The notes under the pieces were generated by a model, which was not told the origin of the DNA, searched no databases, and saw nothing but the letters and a program-made list of their open reading frames with translations. From Methylobrevis albus (GTDB taxonomy: Bacteria > Pseudomonadota > Alphaproteobacteria > Rhizobiales > Pleomorphomonadaceae): DNA of 64,000 nucleotides. The stretch is from the NCBI RefSeq assembly GCF_015904235.1, contig NZ_JADZLT010000050.1:366769-430768 (forward strand), in the 5' to 3' direction. The position numbers and the translations under genes are program-made. The first letter of the stretch is position 1. Each line of letters begins with the position of its first letter. Below are positions 26,215-35,359 of this stretch, one piece after another.

Positions 26215-26793
26215 ATGCCAGTGGACACCCCCTCAGCCCCCCGCAGCCCGGAGCCGCTCAAGCCGCGGCGCGGCCTGCGCCTGCGTCGCTTCCGGCGATC
26301 GGAAACGGGCGTGGTGGCGATCGAGTTCGCCGCGGTATCGATCCCGTTTTTCGCCCTGCTGTTCGCGATCCTCGAAACCTCGCTGGTGTTTTTCGCCGGT
26401 CAGATCCTCGACAACGCCACCGCCGACGCCGCCCGCCAGATCCGCACCGGCCAGGCCCAGCAGGCCGGCTGGTCGCAGGGGCAGTTCCGCTCGGCAGTGT
26501 GCGACGGCCTGATCGGCATCTTCGACTGCAACTCGCGGCTCTATCTCGACGTCAAGACGATCACCTCGTTCGCCAACGCCGATCTCGACAATCCGATCAA
26601 CGAGGATGGCGAACTCGAGACCGGCGGCTTCGGCTACACGCCCGGTGGCAAGAGCCAGATCGTCGTCGTCCGCACGTTCTACCGCTGGCCGGTGGTGCTC
26701 GATCTCTTCGGCATGTCGATGAGCAATGTCGCCGACGGCGACCGCCTGCTCTCCTCCGTCATCGCCTTCCGCAACGAACCCTTCCCATGGTGA
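26215..26793 (+). CDS. TadE-family minor pilin
   Basis: A 192-residue TadE-like pseudopilin. A basic N-terminal region is followed by RRSETGVVAIEFAAVSIPFFALLF at about residues 30-53, with the Glu and hydrophobic helix of the TadE processing motif. The remainder is a periplasmic domain with two Cys in SAVCDGLIGIFDCNSRLYLD. It is the first of two TadE-type genes in tandem and should be processed by CpaA. Confidence 0.9.
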   Translation: MPVDTPSAPRSPEPLKPRRGLRLRRFRRSETGVVAIEFAAVSIPFFALLFAILETSLVFFAGQILDNATADAARQIRTGQAQQAGWSQGQFRSAVCDGLIGIFDCNSRLYLDVKTITSFANADLDNPINEDGELETGGFGYTPGGKSQIVVVRTFYRWPVVLDLFGMSMSNVADGDRLLSSVIAFRNEPFPW

Positions 26794-27392
26794 GCGCGAT
26801 GTCGATCAAGATGACGGCCCGACGCCTCGCTGCAAAACCGCTCCGCGCCCTCGCCCGGCTCGCCGCCGACCGGCGGGCCGTCTCGGCGGTCGAATTCGCG
26901 TTGATCCTGCCGATCATGATCCCGCTCTACATGGGCACCGTGGAGCTTTCGACCGCGCTGTCGGCCGACCGCAAGGTCAACTCGGCCGCCTCGACGATCG
27001 GCGACCTGATCGCGCAGTACCAGACCATCAGCGCGACCGAGGTCAACAACATCTTCGATGCCACGCAAGCGATCATGCAGCCGTTCGCGTCCAGCAACAT
27101 CGAGATCTACGTCGCCGCGGTGGACATCGACAAGAACAACACTGCCAAGCAGACGGTGGCCTGGAGCCGCGCGCGCAACACGACGGCCTCGGCAAAGGGC
27201 GCCAACACGCCGATTCCGATCCCGAGTGACATTGCGATCGCCGGGCGGCAGGTGATCGTCACCAAGGTGTCGTTCTTCTACCAGTCGCCGATGAGCAGCT
27301 TCGTTTCGAAGATCACCGGCAGCGACGGCTACGACCTCGAGCATGTGGCCATGCTGCGCCCGCGCATCGGCAATTCCGTCGCCGGACCCTGA
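26787..27392 (+). CDS. TadE/TadG-family minor pilin
   Basis: A 201-residue pseudopilin. The motif is DRRAVSAVEFALILPIMIPLYM at about residues 29-50, followed by STALSADRKVNSAASTIGDL. The ATG at 26787 overlaps the end of the preceding TadE gene by seven bases; an ATG at 26799 with GGTGAG upstream is equally possible. It is smaller than TadG proteins with a von Willebrand domain, which are absent from this locus. Confidence 0.87.
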   Translation: MVSAMSIKMTARRLAAKPLRALARLAADRRAVSAVEFALILPIMIPLYMGTVELSTALSADRKVNSAASTIGDLIAQYQTISATEVNNIFDATQAIMQPFASSNIEIYVAAVDIDKNNTAKQTVAWSRARNTTASAKGANTPIPIPSDIAIAGRQVIVTKVSFFYQSPMSSFVSKITGSDGYDLEHVAMLRPRIGNSVAGP

Positions 27393-27446
27393 CGGACGGG
27401 ACTGTCTCCACCGTCGGCACCACCCGACGCCCTTCCGGGGAACCGC

Positions 27447-29078
27447 GTGCTGATGCTGCGTCCGCCACCCATTCCCCTCGCCGTCGTCGCGGCCTGCGCC
27501 GTCATCGTCGCGGCCGTCGCGGTCGCCGGCGGCTTTGCCCTGACCGTCGCGACCGACGTCGAGCGCGACCGGTTCACGCACCTGCGCCTCGACACGACAC
27601 GGCAGTTCATGTCCGCGCTCGACCCGCGCTACCACAACAAGTCCGCCGAGATCGGCCGCACCGGCCGGCGCCTCGTGGTCACCGAGGCGATCAAGGGCGG
27701 CGCCATCTTCGACGTCTCCGGCGAGCCGATCGACGCGTTCGGTGAAACCCCCGTCGCCGATTTCAACGCGATCCGCCACGGCCAGGTGGTGACGCGCCCG
27801 CCGAGCGCGCCGAGCCGCGCCGAGTTCCATTTCACGCCCGCCCTGAGCGGCACGCCCTTCCACGTCATCTTGCGCGTCTCCACCGAAGAGACCATGGCGG
27901 ACATCGCCGACCTGCGCCGCCAGTTGCTGATCATCGCGGTGCTCGGTGGCCTCGTCGGCGGCGTCGCCGCGGGGCTCGTCGTCTATGGCCGCGTATCGCG
28001 CCCCGCCAGGCGTTTCGCCCGGGCCTTCGAAGCGGCGGCGCTGGAGCCGGCCAGCGCCGACCGGTCGAGCCTCGCCAACGGGCGGCGCGACGAGATCGGG
28101 CACCTCGCGTCCGGCATCGACAGCTTCTTCGCGATGTTCGCCGAAGCCTGGCGCAGCCGCATCATGGTTGCCGACGCCATCCTCGAATCCGCGCCGTTCG
28201 GCGTGTTGCAGGTGACCTCGACCGGCCGGGTGATCGCCGCCAATCCCGCCGCCCTCGCGCTGCTCGGCACCGTCCCCGCCGCAAACGGCGAGATTCCGCC
28301 GCCGGTGCTCGCCTTCGCCGACGGCTCCGGCGCGGTGGCCGTCGTCGGCGGGGCGGATCCTTTCGATGGCGAGTGCAGCCTCGTCTCCATCCGCTCGTCC
28401 GTCGAGACCCGCCATGCGATCGCCGGCGCGGTGGTGCTGACCACGGGCGACGAGGCCGGAAACGAAGGCCGCTCGATCGTGTTGCTCGCCGACGCCAGCG
28501 GCCTCGAAGCCGAACGGGCGGGTCTTTCGGCCGACGTCGATCGGCGTGTCGCCGACAACCAGCAGCTGACCCGCCGCCAGGCGGAATTGCGCATGATGCT
28601 GGAATGCTGCCTCGCGATGCTCGATACCGCGCCGGCGGGCGGCGACACCCATGTCGAGCCGGCGCGTTTCGCGGAACACTGGCTCGCCGAGGCGACGGCG
28701 GCCGGGATGATCGCGCGCGGCGACGTTTCCGAGGAACGCCCCACCGTCAGCGGGTCGGCGGCCGACATCGAAACGGTGTTCCGGCTTGCCCTGCTCACCG
28801 TCTATGCGCGGGTCGGCGGGCCGCCGGCGATGATCACGGTGGAGGGGCGCGGCATCAATTTCGATACCGCCGGCTATACGTTCCGGGCGACGGCGGGCAG
28901 CGAGATCACCACGGCGGCCGACTGGCAGGTGGCGCTGGCGGCCTTGCGGTCGGCGGTGCGACGGGTGCGGGGCCAGGTCAGCGAATTCAGCGCGACCGAG
29001 ATGGAATGCAGCGTCCGCATCATCCTGCGCGGCGCCGCGGAGCGTCTCTCGACCGGCCTTTCCCGCGCCGCGGGCTGA
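27447..29078 (+). CDS. Membrane sensor-like protein with HAMP/PAS regions and degenerate kinase-like C terminus
   Basis: A 543-residue protein with two membrane helices (about 11-33 and 151-175) around a periplasmic domain. A HAMP-like linker (GRVSRPARRFARAFEAAAL) and a PAS-like region (AILESAPFGVLQVTSTGRVI near 250) follow. The last 170 residues look like a histidine kinase catalytic region without a phosphorylatable His box or G boxes: VSGSAADIETVFRLALLTVY resembles an N box, but the ATP-binding glycines are missing. It lies 54 bases after the second TadE gene, so a role in pilus control is inferred. The start at GTG 27447 is uncertain (ATG at 27453). Confidence 0.6.
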   Translation: MLMLRPPPIPLAVVAACAVIVAAVAVAGGFALTVATDVERDRFTHLRLDTTRQFMSALDPRYHNKSAEIGRTGRRLVVTEAIKGGAIFDVSGEPIDAFGETPVADFNAIRHGQVVTRPPSAPSRAEFHFTPALSGTPFHVILRVSTEETMADIADLRRQLLIIAVLGGLVGGVAAGLVVYGRVSRPARRFARAFEAAALEPASADRSSLANGRRDEIGHLASGIDSFFAMFAEAWRSRIMVADAILESAPFGVLQVTSTGRVIAANPAALALLGTVPAANGEIPPPVLAFADGSGAVAVVGGADPFDGECSLVSIRSSVETRHAIAGAVVLTTGDEAGNEGRSIVLLADASGLEAERAGLSADVDRRVADNQQLTRRQAELRMMLECCLAMLDTAPAGGDTHVEPARFAEHWLAEATAAGMIARGDVSEERPTVSGSAADIETVFRLALLTVYARVGGPPAMITVEGRGINFDTAGYTFRATAGSEITTAADWQVALAALRSAVRRVRGQVSEFSATEMECSVRIILRGAAERLSTGLSRAAG

Positions 29079-29143
29079 GGCGAAGCGACACCCCCACGAC
29101 GAACCTCCGCACGACGGCCGCCCCCAGGCGGCCCAAATTGGCG

Positions 29144-29659
29144 CTATTCGGACAGGACGAGACGTCCCGAGCCGACCTCGAAGCTGTCGAGGCGACCGAT
29201 GAAGCTCATGCCGAGCAGGTTCTCGCCGAGCGACTTGTCGGGCAGGACCAGCGCATCGACGTTGTGCATCCGGATCGATTCCACCTCGACCATGGCGATC
29301 TGCACCCGCGCCGCCCGGATCTCGCCATTGGCGGTGCGGACGGTCGTGGTAAAGTCGGCGGGATTCACATGCAGGCCGGCGCGGCGGGCGTCGCTCTCCC
29401 GCAGCGCGATCGCGGTCGCGCCGGTGTCGGCGAGCATCTCGACCGGCTGGCCGTTGACGTAGGTGCGCACGGCGAAGTGCCCGTACGCGTCGGCGCGGAC
29501 CTCGACCTTGCGCGAGGAGCGGGAACTCGCCTCCGGCTTCACCTCGACGGTCATGAGCGCGTCGGTGCCGGCATCGGCGGAACTGGACCGGTCGATCAGC
29601 TGAACTGCGGCCGGTGTCGCCACCGCCATCACCACGGCAAAGAAAACGAGACGCTTCAT
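29144..29659 (-). CDS. Clan AA retropepsin-like aspartic protease (TIGR02281 type)
   Basis: A 171-residue single-domain protease. It has an N-terminal membrane anchor or signal (MKRLVFFAVVMAVATPAAVQ), then the active site MLADTGATAIALRESDARRAG at about residues 80-100 and the flap-side LLGMSFIGRL near 148. Such proteins act as homodimers in the periplasm or at the membrane. The natural substrate is unknown. It stands alone, convergent with the preceding sensor-like gene. Confidence 0.88.
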   Translation of the reverse strand: MKRLVFFAVVMAVATPAAVQLIDRSSSADAGTDALMTVEVKPEASSRSSRKVEVRADAYGHFAVRTYVNGQPVEMLADTGATAIALRESDARRAGLHVNPADFTTTVRTANGEIRAARVQIAMVEVESIRMHNVDALVLPDKSLGENLLGMSFIGRLDSFEVGSGRLVLSE

Positions 29660-29854
29660 TGTCCACCCTGTCGACGCATGCGTACTGGCCGCAAGACACG
29701 TCACCGGCCGCTGCGGGGCGCTGGTCCCCGAAGTCGGGCCGGCTGAAGGGAGGTTGCACGCCGTTCATGAACCGCGCCGTTAACGCGGGCATCGAAATCG
29801 GGTCCCAACTGCAACGCATTTTCAGCGCGGTTGAGCAAACCTGAGCGACTTACC

Positions 29855-30751
29855 TCAAATTTGAGCCAAAGCCGCCGCGATGGCGGCGCGGAGCGGGATG
29901 CTCGGCTGCGCCCCGGCGACCTGCACCGCCAGCGCACCCGCCGCGACGGCGAACCGCAGCGCCTGCTCGACGGTTTCGCCGCGGTCGAGGCCGGCGGCGA
30001 GCGCGCCGACGAAGGTGTCGCCGGCGGCCGTGGTGTCGACGACCGGGACCTTCGGCGCCGGAACCCGCGTCAGCTCCTCGCCGCGGCAGGCGATCGCCCC
30101 CTCGCCGCCGAGGGTCACCACGACGACCGCGCCGTTCGCCGCCGCATAGGCGCGGGCAAAGGCGACGGGATCGCCCGGCAGCCCGGCCGCGGCGGCGACT
30201 TCGGCCGCCTCGTGCTCGTTGACGACGAGGATATCGACCAGCCCCGCCAGCGCCGGCGGGACCGGGGCGGCCGGCGCGGCATTGAGGATGATGCGGGCGC
30301 CCTTGGCGCGGGCGATGCGGGCCGCCGCGAGGTTGGCCGCGTCCGGCACCTCGTATTGCAGCACCAGCGTCGCCGTCTCGCCGAGGAGATCCTCCAGCGC
30401 CGCGGGATCCGCCCGGTCGTTCGCCCCGCTCGCGACGACGATCTGGTTTTCGGCCGCGGCGTCGACCGCGATCATCGCGATGCCGGTCGGCGCGTCGACC
30501 ACGGCGACGGCGGCAAGGTCTACCCCCGCCTCGCCGAGCAGCGACAGGCCGATGCTGCGGAAGCCGTCGTCGCCGACGGCGCCGACCATCGCCACGTCCG
30601 CTCCGGCGCGGCGCGCGGCCAGCGCCTGGTTCGCGCCCTTGCCGCCGGGAATGCGCTCGTAGCCGGGGCCTTTCACCGTTTCGCCGGGGCCGGGAAGCCG
30701 GGGTACCCGCGTGACGAGATCGACGTTGATGGACCCGAACACCACGATCAT
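29855..30751 (-). CDS. rbsK: Ribokinase (PfkB family)
   Basis: A 298-residue carbohydrate kinase. The N-terminal substrate motif is FGSINVDLV, the PfkB signature 1 is RIPGGKGANQALAARRAGADV at about residues 33-53, and the signature 2 with the catalytic Asp is VPVVDTTAAGDTFVGALAAGL near 236-256. AGANDR- and NEHEA-type segments fit ribokinase rather than fructokinase. No ribose transporter lies nearby, so deoxyribose or another pentose remains possible. Confidence 0.9.
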   Translation of the reverse strand: MIVVFGSINVDLVTRVPRLPGPGETVKGPGYERIPGGKGANQALAARRAGADVAMVGAVGDDGFRSIGLSLLGEAGVDLAAVAVVDAPTGIAMIAVDAAAENQIVVASGANDRADPAALEDLLGETATLVLQYEVPDAANLAAARIARAKGARIILNAAPAAPVPPALAGLVDILVVNEHEAAEVAAAAGLPGDPVAFARAYAAANGAVVVVTLGGEGAIACRGEELTRVPAPKVPVVDTTAAGDTFVGALAAGLDRGETVEQALRFAVAAGALAVQVAGAQPSIPLRAAIAAALAQI

Positions 30752-31035
30752 CGACCGTTCCTCCGCCGCAGATAGCGCCAGCCCGGCCGGCGATCGGTGG
30801 CGCTTTTAGCATCAGCCGGCCGGGCTGTCGCCGCCCGGACGGGCCGATTTGGTACAGGCACACCCCGGCACCGCCTCCCGGTGCTGGAGGAAACGCCGCC
30901 AAGGTCTCGATTTTGCCACGAAATCTCCCGGTCACCTGCCCATTCGCGTCGGCACGAGGTCGCATTCGGACGCTCTAATCGCGTCATTCGATAACCGGCG
31001 TCCACAAGCCGGTCCGACTGATGAGGGGCCTTCCG

Positions 31036-31464
31036 ATGACCGACCATCCGATTTCGCCGATCGCCGCCTTTCCGGACGATGCACTGCCTGCTGCCGTGGC
31101 GAGGCCCCGGCGCCGGGATTCCATCCTGCTCGTGGTTCTTCTGGCCGTCGTGACCATCCTCACCGTCGCGGGTGTCGCATCCGCCGCGCCGGCCGGGGAG
31201 CCGGCGTGGCGTCTCGTCGAGGCCGCGACCCGCGGCGAACATGCCGACGACCTGCGCTATGCCCGGCTTGCCGCGAGTGACACCACCGCGGTGATGGTGC
31301 GGCCAGCGCGCGACACGCTGTTCGAGGCGGCCGCCACGGCACGCGTCGAGACCAGCTACGCCTACGGCGTGATCGGCGCGATGCTCGCCGGCATGCTGGG
31401 TCTCAGCGGTGCGCTGTGGCGCGAATTCGGCCGCCGGGTCACAAAGGAAACGCCGCGCCGCTGA
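31036..31464 (+). CDS. Hypothetical membrane protein with two helices
   Basis: A 142-residue protein I do not recognise. A hydrophobic helix (SILLVVLLAVVTILTVAGVA) at about residues 28-47 and a second near 107-127 (YGVIGAMLAGMLGLSGALW) surround a soluble stretch of about 60 residues. The C terminus is basic. ATG at 31036 is preferred over 31021 because GAGGGG lies at a usable distance upstream. Confidence 0.65.
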   Translation: MTDHPISPIAAFPDDALPAAVARPRRRDSILLVVLLAVVTILTVAGVASAAPAGEPAWRLVEAATRGEHADDLRYARLAASDTTAVMVRPARDTLFEAAATARVETSYAYGVIGAMLAGMLGLSGALWREFGRRVTKETPRR

Positions 31465-31611
31465 GCCGGATGCCGGTCCTCTGCCTCACCTCAGGCACGC
31501 TGCAGGTGAGGCGGCGAACACGAGATCGTTGGTCCGGCGTGATCGGGCGCCGGTTGCCGGGTCGTAACGGCCTCCCTATGTCCGCGCTGACCCGCAACCT
31601 GGAGATCCGCC

Positions 31612-32766
31612 ATGACGACCCATGCCGCCCTCGGCCTCGCCACCGCGCTCTGCAGCGTTGCCCTAATCTTGCCTGCCTCGGCCCGCACCGTCGAACTGGA
31701 GCCGGCCGGTGATGTCGCGATCGCGGCCGAGATCGTGGCGGAGGGCCTTGAAAACCCCTGGTCGATCGCGTTCCTGCCCGACGGCGGCACGCTGGTCACC
31801 GAGCGCCCGGGCCGACTGCGGCTCATCGGCAGCGCCGGCCTGTCGGAGCCGATCGCCGGCGTTCCGGAGGTCGCCGCACGCGGCCAGGGCGGACTGCTCG
31901 ATGTGGTGATCGACCCGGGCTTCGCCGAGAACGGCTTCGTCTACCTGTCCTATTCCGAGCCCGGCGAGGGCCAGAGCGCCGGAACGGCCGTCGGCCGCGG
32001 CCGGCTCGCCGTCGCGAACGGCGCGGCGACGCTGGAAGACTTCACGGTCATCTTCCGCCAGTCGCCGAAGGTCTCGGCCCGCCAGCACTTCGGCTCCCGC
32101 CTCGTGTTCAATCGCGAGGGGCAGCTCTACGTGACGCTGGGTGATCGCGGCCAGCAGGAACTGGCCCAGGACCTCACCACCCACATAGGCAAGGTCGTCC
32201 GCATCAACACCGACGGCAGCGTTCCGACCGACAACCCGTTCAATTCCGCCGACAGCGGCGGCCTGCCGGAGATCTGGTCCTACGGCCACCGCAACCCGCA
32301 GGGCGCCGCGCTGCATCCCGAGACCGGCGAACTCTGGACCGTGGAGCACGGCGCGCGCGGCGGCGACGAGATCAACCTGCCGCAGGCCGGCTCGAACCAG
32401 GGTTGGCCGGAGATCTCCTATGGCGTGCACTATTCCGGCGCGGCGATCGGCCAGGGCACCAGCGCCCCCGGCATGGCGCAGCCGCTCCACTACTGGGACC
32501 CGTCGATCGCCCCCTCCGGCATGGCCTTCTACACCGGCGACCTGTTCCCGGCGTGGCAGGGCGACATCTTCGTCGGCGCCCTGAGGGACGAGAAGATCGT
32601 TCGCCTCGATGTCGAGGGTGAGAGCGTGGTCGGCGAGACGGTGATCGCCGAGAACGCCTTCGGCCGCATCCGCGACGTGCGCGCCGGTCCCGATGGGGCG
32701 ATCTGGTTCGTTACCGACGAATCCGATGGCGTCGTCGGGCGTATCGTTCCGGCGCCACAGGACTGA
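31612..32766 (+). CDS. PQQ-dependent sugar (aldose) dehydrogenase, YliI/sGDH-like
   Basis: A 384-residue secreted beta-propeller enzyme. A signal peptide ends in PASART at about residue 26. Family marks include LENPWSIAFLPDGGTLVTERPG, GQGGLLDVVIDPGF, QHFGSRLVFNREGQLYVTLGDRG (split here for length), SYGHRNPQGAALHP and EHGARGGDEINLPQAGSNQGWP, which contain the His and Arg that contact PQQ in soluble aldose dehydrogenases. It oxidises free sugars in the periplasm and passes electrons to the respiratory chain. No pqq biosynthesis genes are in the window. Confidence 0.93.
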   Translation: MTTHAALGLATALCSVALILPASARTVELEPAGDVAIAAEIVAEGLENPWSIAFLPDGGTLVTERPGRLRLIGSAGLSEPIAGVPEVAARGQGGLLDVVIDPGFAENGFVYLSYSEPGEGQSAGTAVGRGRLAVANGAATLEDFTVIFRQSPKVSARQHFGSRLVFNREGQLYVTLGDRGQQELAQDLTTHIGKVVRINTDGSVPTDNPFNSADSGGLPEIWSYGHRNPQGAALHPETGELWTVEHGARGGDEINLPQAGSNQGWPEISYGVHYSGAAIGQGTSAPGMAQPLHYWDPSIAPSGMAFYTGDLFPAWQGDIFVGALRDEKIVRLDVEGESVVGETVIAENAFGRIRDVRAGPDGAIWFVTDESDGVVGRIVPAPQD

Positions 32767-33452
32767 TGGTCGCGCCGCGTATCGTTCGCCCGCGTCCTGC
32801 ATCGCAGGATCCGGGTGCGCGCCGGGACCGGCGGCCGGCGCCCGGACCGCGCCCCACGCGGGCGACATCCGTGGTGTGGACGGCCGCCCGGCCGGCTCTT
32901 CCTGCATCGAAAGTTCCCAGCACCTTGAAATCGGTCGCCGTCTACATCGCCTCGGTCGCCGGCGTGCTGCTCGCCGCCTATGCCGGGCTCGCGCTCTATG
33001 GCCGGGACCAGGCGTGGGACGCACTCGCCGATACGCCCGACCCCGGCGCGTACGACTTCGTCGCCCCGGTGCGGAGCGGCAAGCCGAACGACTATCTCGT
33101 CTGCCCGGCGGACGAATGCACCGCCGCGCTGCCGGAAGCGGTTGCGCCAAGCTATGCCGGGTCGCCGGAAGCGGTGTTCGCCGCGCTGCAGGAGGTGATG
33201 GTTGCGGAAGGGATTGCCGAGGCGCCATCGACGGACGCACCGGCGCGCAAGGTTTCGGCGATCGCCCGCACGCCGCTGATGCGGTTTCCCGACCGCGTCA
33301 CCGCCATGGTGAGCGGTGACGCCGATGGGCCGTCGTCGGTGTGGATCTACTCGGCGAGCCGGATCGGCCACTCCGACCTCGGCACCAACCGGCGCCGGGT
33401 GCAGAGCCTGATCGGCGAGCTCGACGCGCGGTTCAGCCGAGCCGCACCTTGA
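32766..33452 (+). CDS. DUF1499 domain protein
   Basis: Up to 228 residues. A membrane segment (VAVYIASVAGVLLAAYAGLALYG) is followed by the DUF1499 region: DYLVCPADECTAALPE, RTPLMRFPDRVTAMV and SRIGHSDLGTNRRRVQSLIGEL. The ATG at 32766 overlaps the previous stop (TGATG). The first 53 codons are rich in Arg and Pro and may not be translated; a TTG at 32925 just before KSVAVYIAS is an alternative start. Function unknown. Confidence 0.82.
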   Translation: MVAPRIVRPRPASQDPGARRDRRPAPGPRPTRATSVVWTAARPALPASKVPSTLKSVAVYIASVAGVLLAAYAGLALYGRDQAWDALADTPDPGAYDFVAPVRSGKPNDYLVCPADECTAALPEAVAPSYAGSPEAVFAALQEVMVAEGIAEAPSTDAPARKVSAIARTPLMRFPDRVTAMVSGDADGPSSVWIYSASRIGHSDLGTNRRRVQSLIGELDARFSRAAP

Positions 33453-33696
33453 GGCCGAGGATGACGAGCACGAGCAGCAGCGTCACCGCATTGGCGGCGA
33501 TCACCGGCACTTCGCCGATCATCAGGCCGTAGACGAGCCAGAGCGCGACGCCGAAGGCGAGCGCGCCATAGGCGGGGGCGGAGATCGAGGACGCGTTGCG
33601 CTCCCGAACGATCTTGAAAGCCTGGGGCAGCCAGCACAGCGTGGTGATGAGCGCTGCAGCCGAACCGATGACCGCGCTGAGCGCGACGGTGTCCAT
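33433..33696 (-). CDS. SemiSWEET family sugar transporter
   Basis: An 87-residue inner-membrane protein with three helices, the half-size bacterial homologue of SWEET transporters. The PQ motif is LCWLPQAFKIVRERNASSIS at about residues 20-39, followed by ALAFGVALWLVYGLMIG. It works as a homodimer to move sugars. Its 3' end overlaps the DUF1499 gene by 20 bases on the opposite strand. Confidence 0.9.
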   Translation of the reverse strand: MDTVALSAVIGSAAALITTLCWLPQAFKIVRERNASSISAPAYGALAFGVALWLVYGLMIGEVPVIAANAVTLLLVLVILGLKVRLG

Positions 33697-33832
33697 GGGG
33701 TGCGTATCCGGAATGTCGGAAGGATCCTAGACGACCAGCTTTGGCCGGTCGCCGGCGGTGGGTCAACGGCGCCGGCTGCATGGCGGTCATGCCTGCGCGG
33801 CCGGGCATCGTTCATCGATTATTCACCTTGTT

Positions 33833-34237
33833 TCAGCAGCGCCGGCCTCCCTTCAGCGGACCGCCGTCGACGACGGAGATTCTGACGTCGGCGACGCCGT
33901 CGCGGCGGAAGTCGAGGCGGTCGGCGGCGGCGCGCGTCACGTCGATGACGCGGCCGCCACTGTAGGGGCCGCGGTCGTTGATGCGGACGACGACGCTGCG
34001 GCGGTTCTTCAGGTTCTCGACGCGGACGCGGCTGCCGAAGGGGAGATTCGGGTGGGCGGCGGCGAGGCGGTTCGGGTCGGCCATCTCGCCGCTCGCGGTG
34101 CGCGAGGTGAGCTCGTACCAGGAGGCGCGGCCGCATTGCGACGGGCCGCTACCGCAGGCGGCGAGGCCGAGGGCGAGTGCGGACAGGAGAAGGGCGCGGA
34201 GCCCGGGACGCCACTCGACCACACTTCGCCGCGCCAT
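33833..34237 (-). CDS. RlpA-like lipoprotein (double-psi beta-barrel)
   Basis: A 134-residue lipoprotein. The signal ends LGLAAC with the lipobox Cys at about residue 27. The mature part is an RlpA/DPBB domain: GRASWYELTSRTASGE at 36-51, AAHPNLPFGSRVRVENL near 60 and VVRINDRGPYSGGRVIDVT near 82-100. RlpA proteins cut denuded glycan strands at division sites. This short form lacks a SPOR domain. MARRSVVEW at 34237 is the start giving a good lipoprotein signal; a longer open frame upstream is rejected. Confidence 0.88.
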   Translation of the reverse strand: MARRSVVEWRPGLRALLLSALALGLAACGSGPSQCGRASWYELTSRTASGEMADPNRLAAAHPNLPFGSRVRVENLKNRRSVVVRINDRGPYSGGRVIDVTRAAADRLDFRRDGVADVRISVVDGGPLKGGRRC

Positions 34238-34376
34238 GCCCTGCCCGCCACCCCGGAACTTGCGACAATTAGGCCGGGAAAAGCCGGCGGGATTGCGGCC
34301 CTGCGGCGGGAACTTCGGCGCCTTGCGCCGCGTTGCCACGGAGGACGGGAAGAAATCATACATGCAGGAGGAACGA

Positions 34377-34787
34377 ATGCCCGACACGACGCGACGCTCC
34401 ACGCCGGGACGCGCCACGCCCGCGCTGCTCGCCCTCGCCGGCCTGCTCGCCGCCGCGCCCGCCTTTGCGCAGGCCGATGCGCCGGCCGCGGACGGCCAGA
34501 CCTCGTTCAACAACTCGTGCCGTACCTGCCACGCCCTCAACGAGGGCGACCACCGGCTGGGGCCGAGCCTTGCCGGCGTCGTCGGCCGCGAGGCCGGCTC
34601 GGTCGAGGGCTACGGCTTCTCGTCGGCGCTGGCGCGGGCGGATTTCACCTGGGACGAGGCGCGCCTCGACGCCTTCATCGAGAACCCGGACGCCGTGGTG
34701 CCGGGCCACAACATGAAGCCGTTCCCGGGCATCACCAACGCCGACGAGCGCGCGCTGATCGTGCAGTTCCTCGCCTCCGGCGGCTGA
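34377..34787 (+). CDS. Class I cytochrome c
   Basis: A 136-residue periplasmic electron carrier. It starts at 34377, right after AGGAGG. A signal peptide ends APAFAQA near residue 33. The haem site is NNSCRTCHALNEG (CxxCH) at about residues 49-61 and the axial Met lies in PGHNMKPFPG near 110. The size and the HRLGPSLAGVVGR segment match cytochrome c2-like proteins (CycM type). It is a single gene. Confidence 0.93.
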   Translation: MPDTTRRSTPGRATPALLALAGLLAAAPAFAQADAPAADGQTSFNNSCRTCHALNEGDHRLGPSLAGVVGREAGSVEGYGFSSALARADFTWDEARLDAFIENPDAVVPGHNMKPFPGITNADERALIVQFLASGG

Positions 34788-34819
34788 GGCCGACGGCGGG
34801 CGCCGGCGGGCGCCGGCGG

Positions 34820-35248
34820 TCAGGTGCAGGGCACCCGGTTGCCGGCCTCGTCGAGGGTGGTGTTGGTGGCGGGATCGTAGGCGGCATAGCCGCTGCGGCA
34901 GCGCGCGGGCAGCTTCGGGCTGCCCGGCAGGCGGCGATCGAGATTGCTGTCGGGGATCGCCTGCGGCGCCTCATAGCGGTAGGTCGGCGCCTCGTAGCTC
35001 TGGCTGGGAGCCTCGTAGAACAGGTTCTCGCGCGGGGCCGGCGGGCGGATGACGCCGGGGCGGTCCATGCCGCTCGACGGCCCGACGCGCACGGCGGGCG
35101 GGCGGACGATGCCGAGCGGCTGTTCGGCGAGCGCGGGCGGCACGGCGGCGAGGCCGCCGAGCAGCAGGCCGAACGCGACGGCGACGCGCATGACGGGGCG
35201 CTGTGCGTGCGCCCTGCCCTGCCGTCCTGCGGTGTCTGTCGCTGCCAT
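34820..35248 (-). CDS. Hypothetical secreted protein with BA14K-like C terminus
   Basis: Up to 142 residues. A hydrophobic stretch (VAVAFGLLLGGLAAVPPALA) forms a signal peptide; the ATG at 35191 directly before it is an alternative start. A Pro- and Tyr-rich middle contains the near-repeat YEAPSQSYEAPTYRYEAPQ. The end, CRSGYAAYDPATNTTLDEAG followed by NRVPCT, resembles the BA14K motif of rhizobial and Brucella surface proteins. The function is not known. Confidence 0.6.
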   Translation of the reverse strand: MAATDTAGRQGRAHAQRPVMRVAVAFGLLLGGLAAVPPALAEQPLGIVRPPAVRVGPSSGMDRPGVIRPPAPRENLFYEAPSQSYEAPTYRYEAPQAIPDSNLDRRLPGSPKLPARCRSGYAAYDPATNTTLDEAGNRVPCT

Positions 35249-35359
35249 GGCTTCGCCTTCCGATCCGGCGGACGGCGCGGCGGATCGGCCGCGTTCGCCC
35301 TGATTGACCAGAAGTTTACCGCACGACGGCGGCGGGAGCATGGCCGCCGTCGTGCTGGA

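Noticed and set aside
26679-29819. A 1046-codon minus-strand open frame across the TadE and sensor genes
   Set aside because: Low-complexity translation without signal, membrane or family features.
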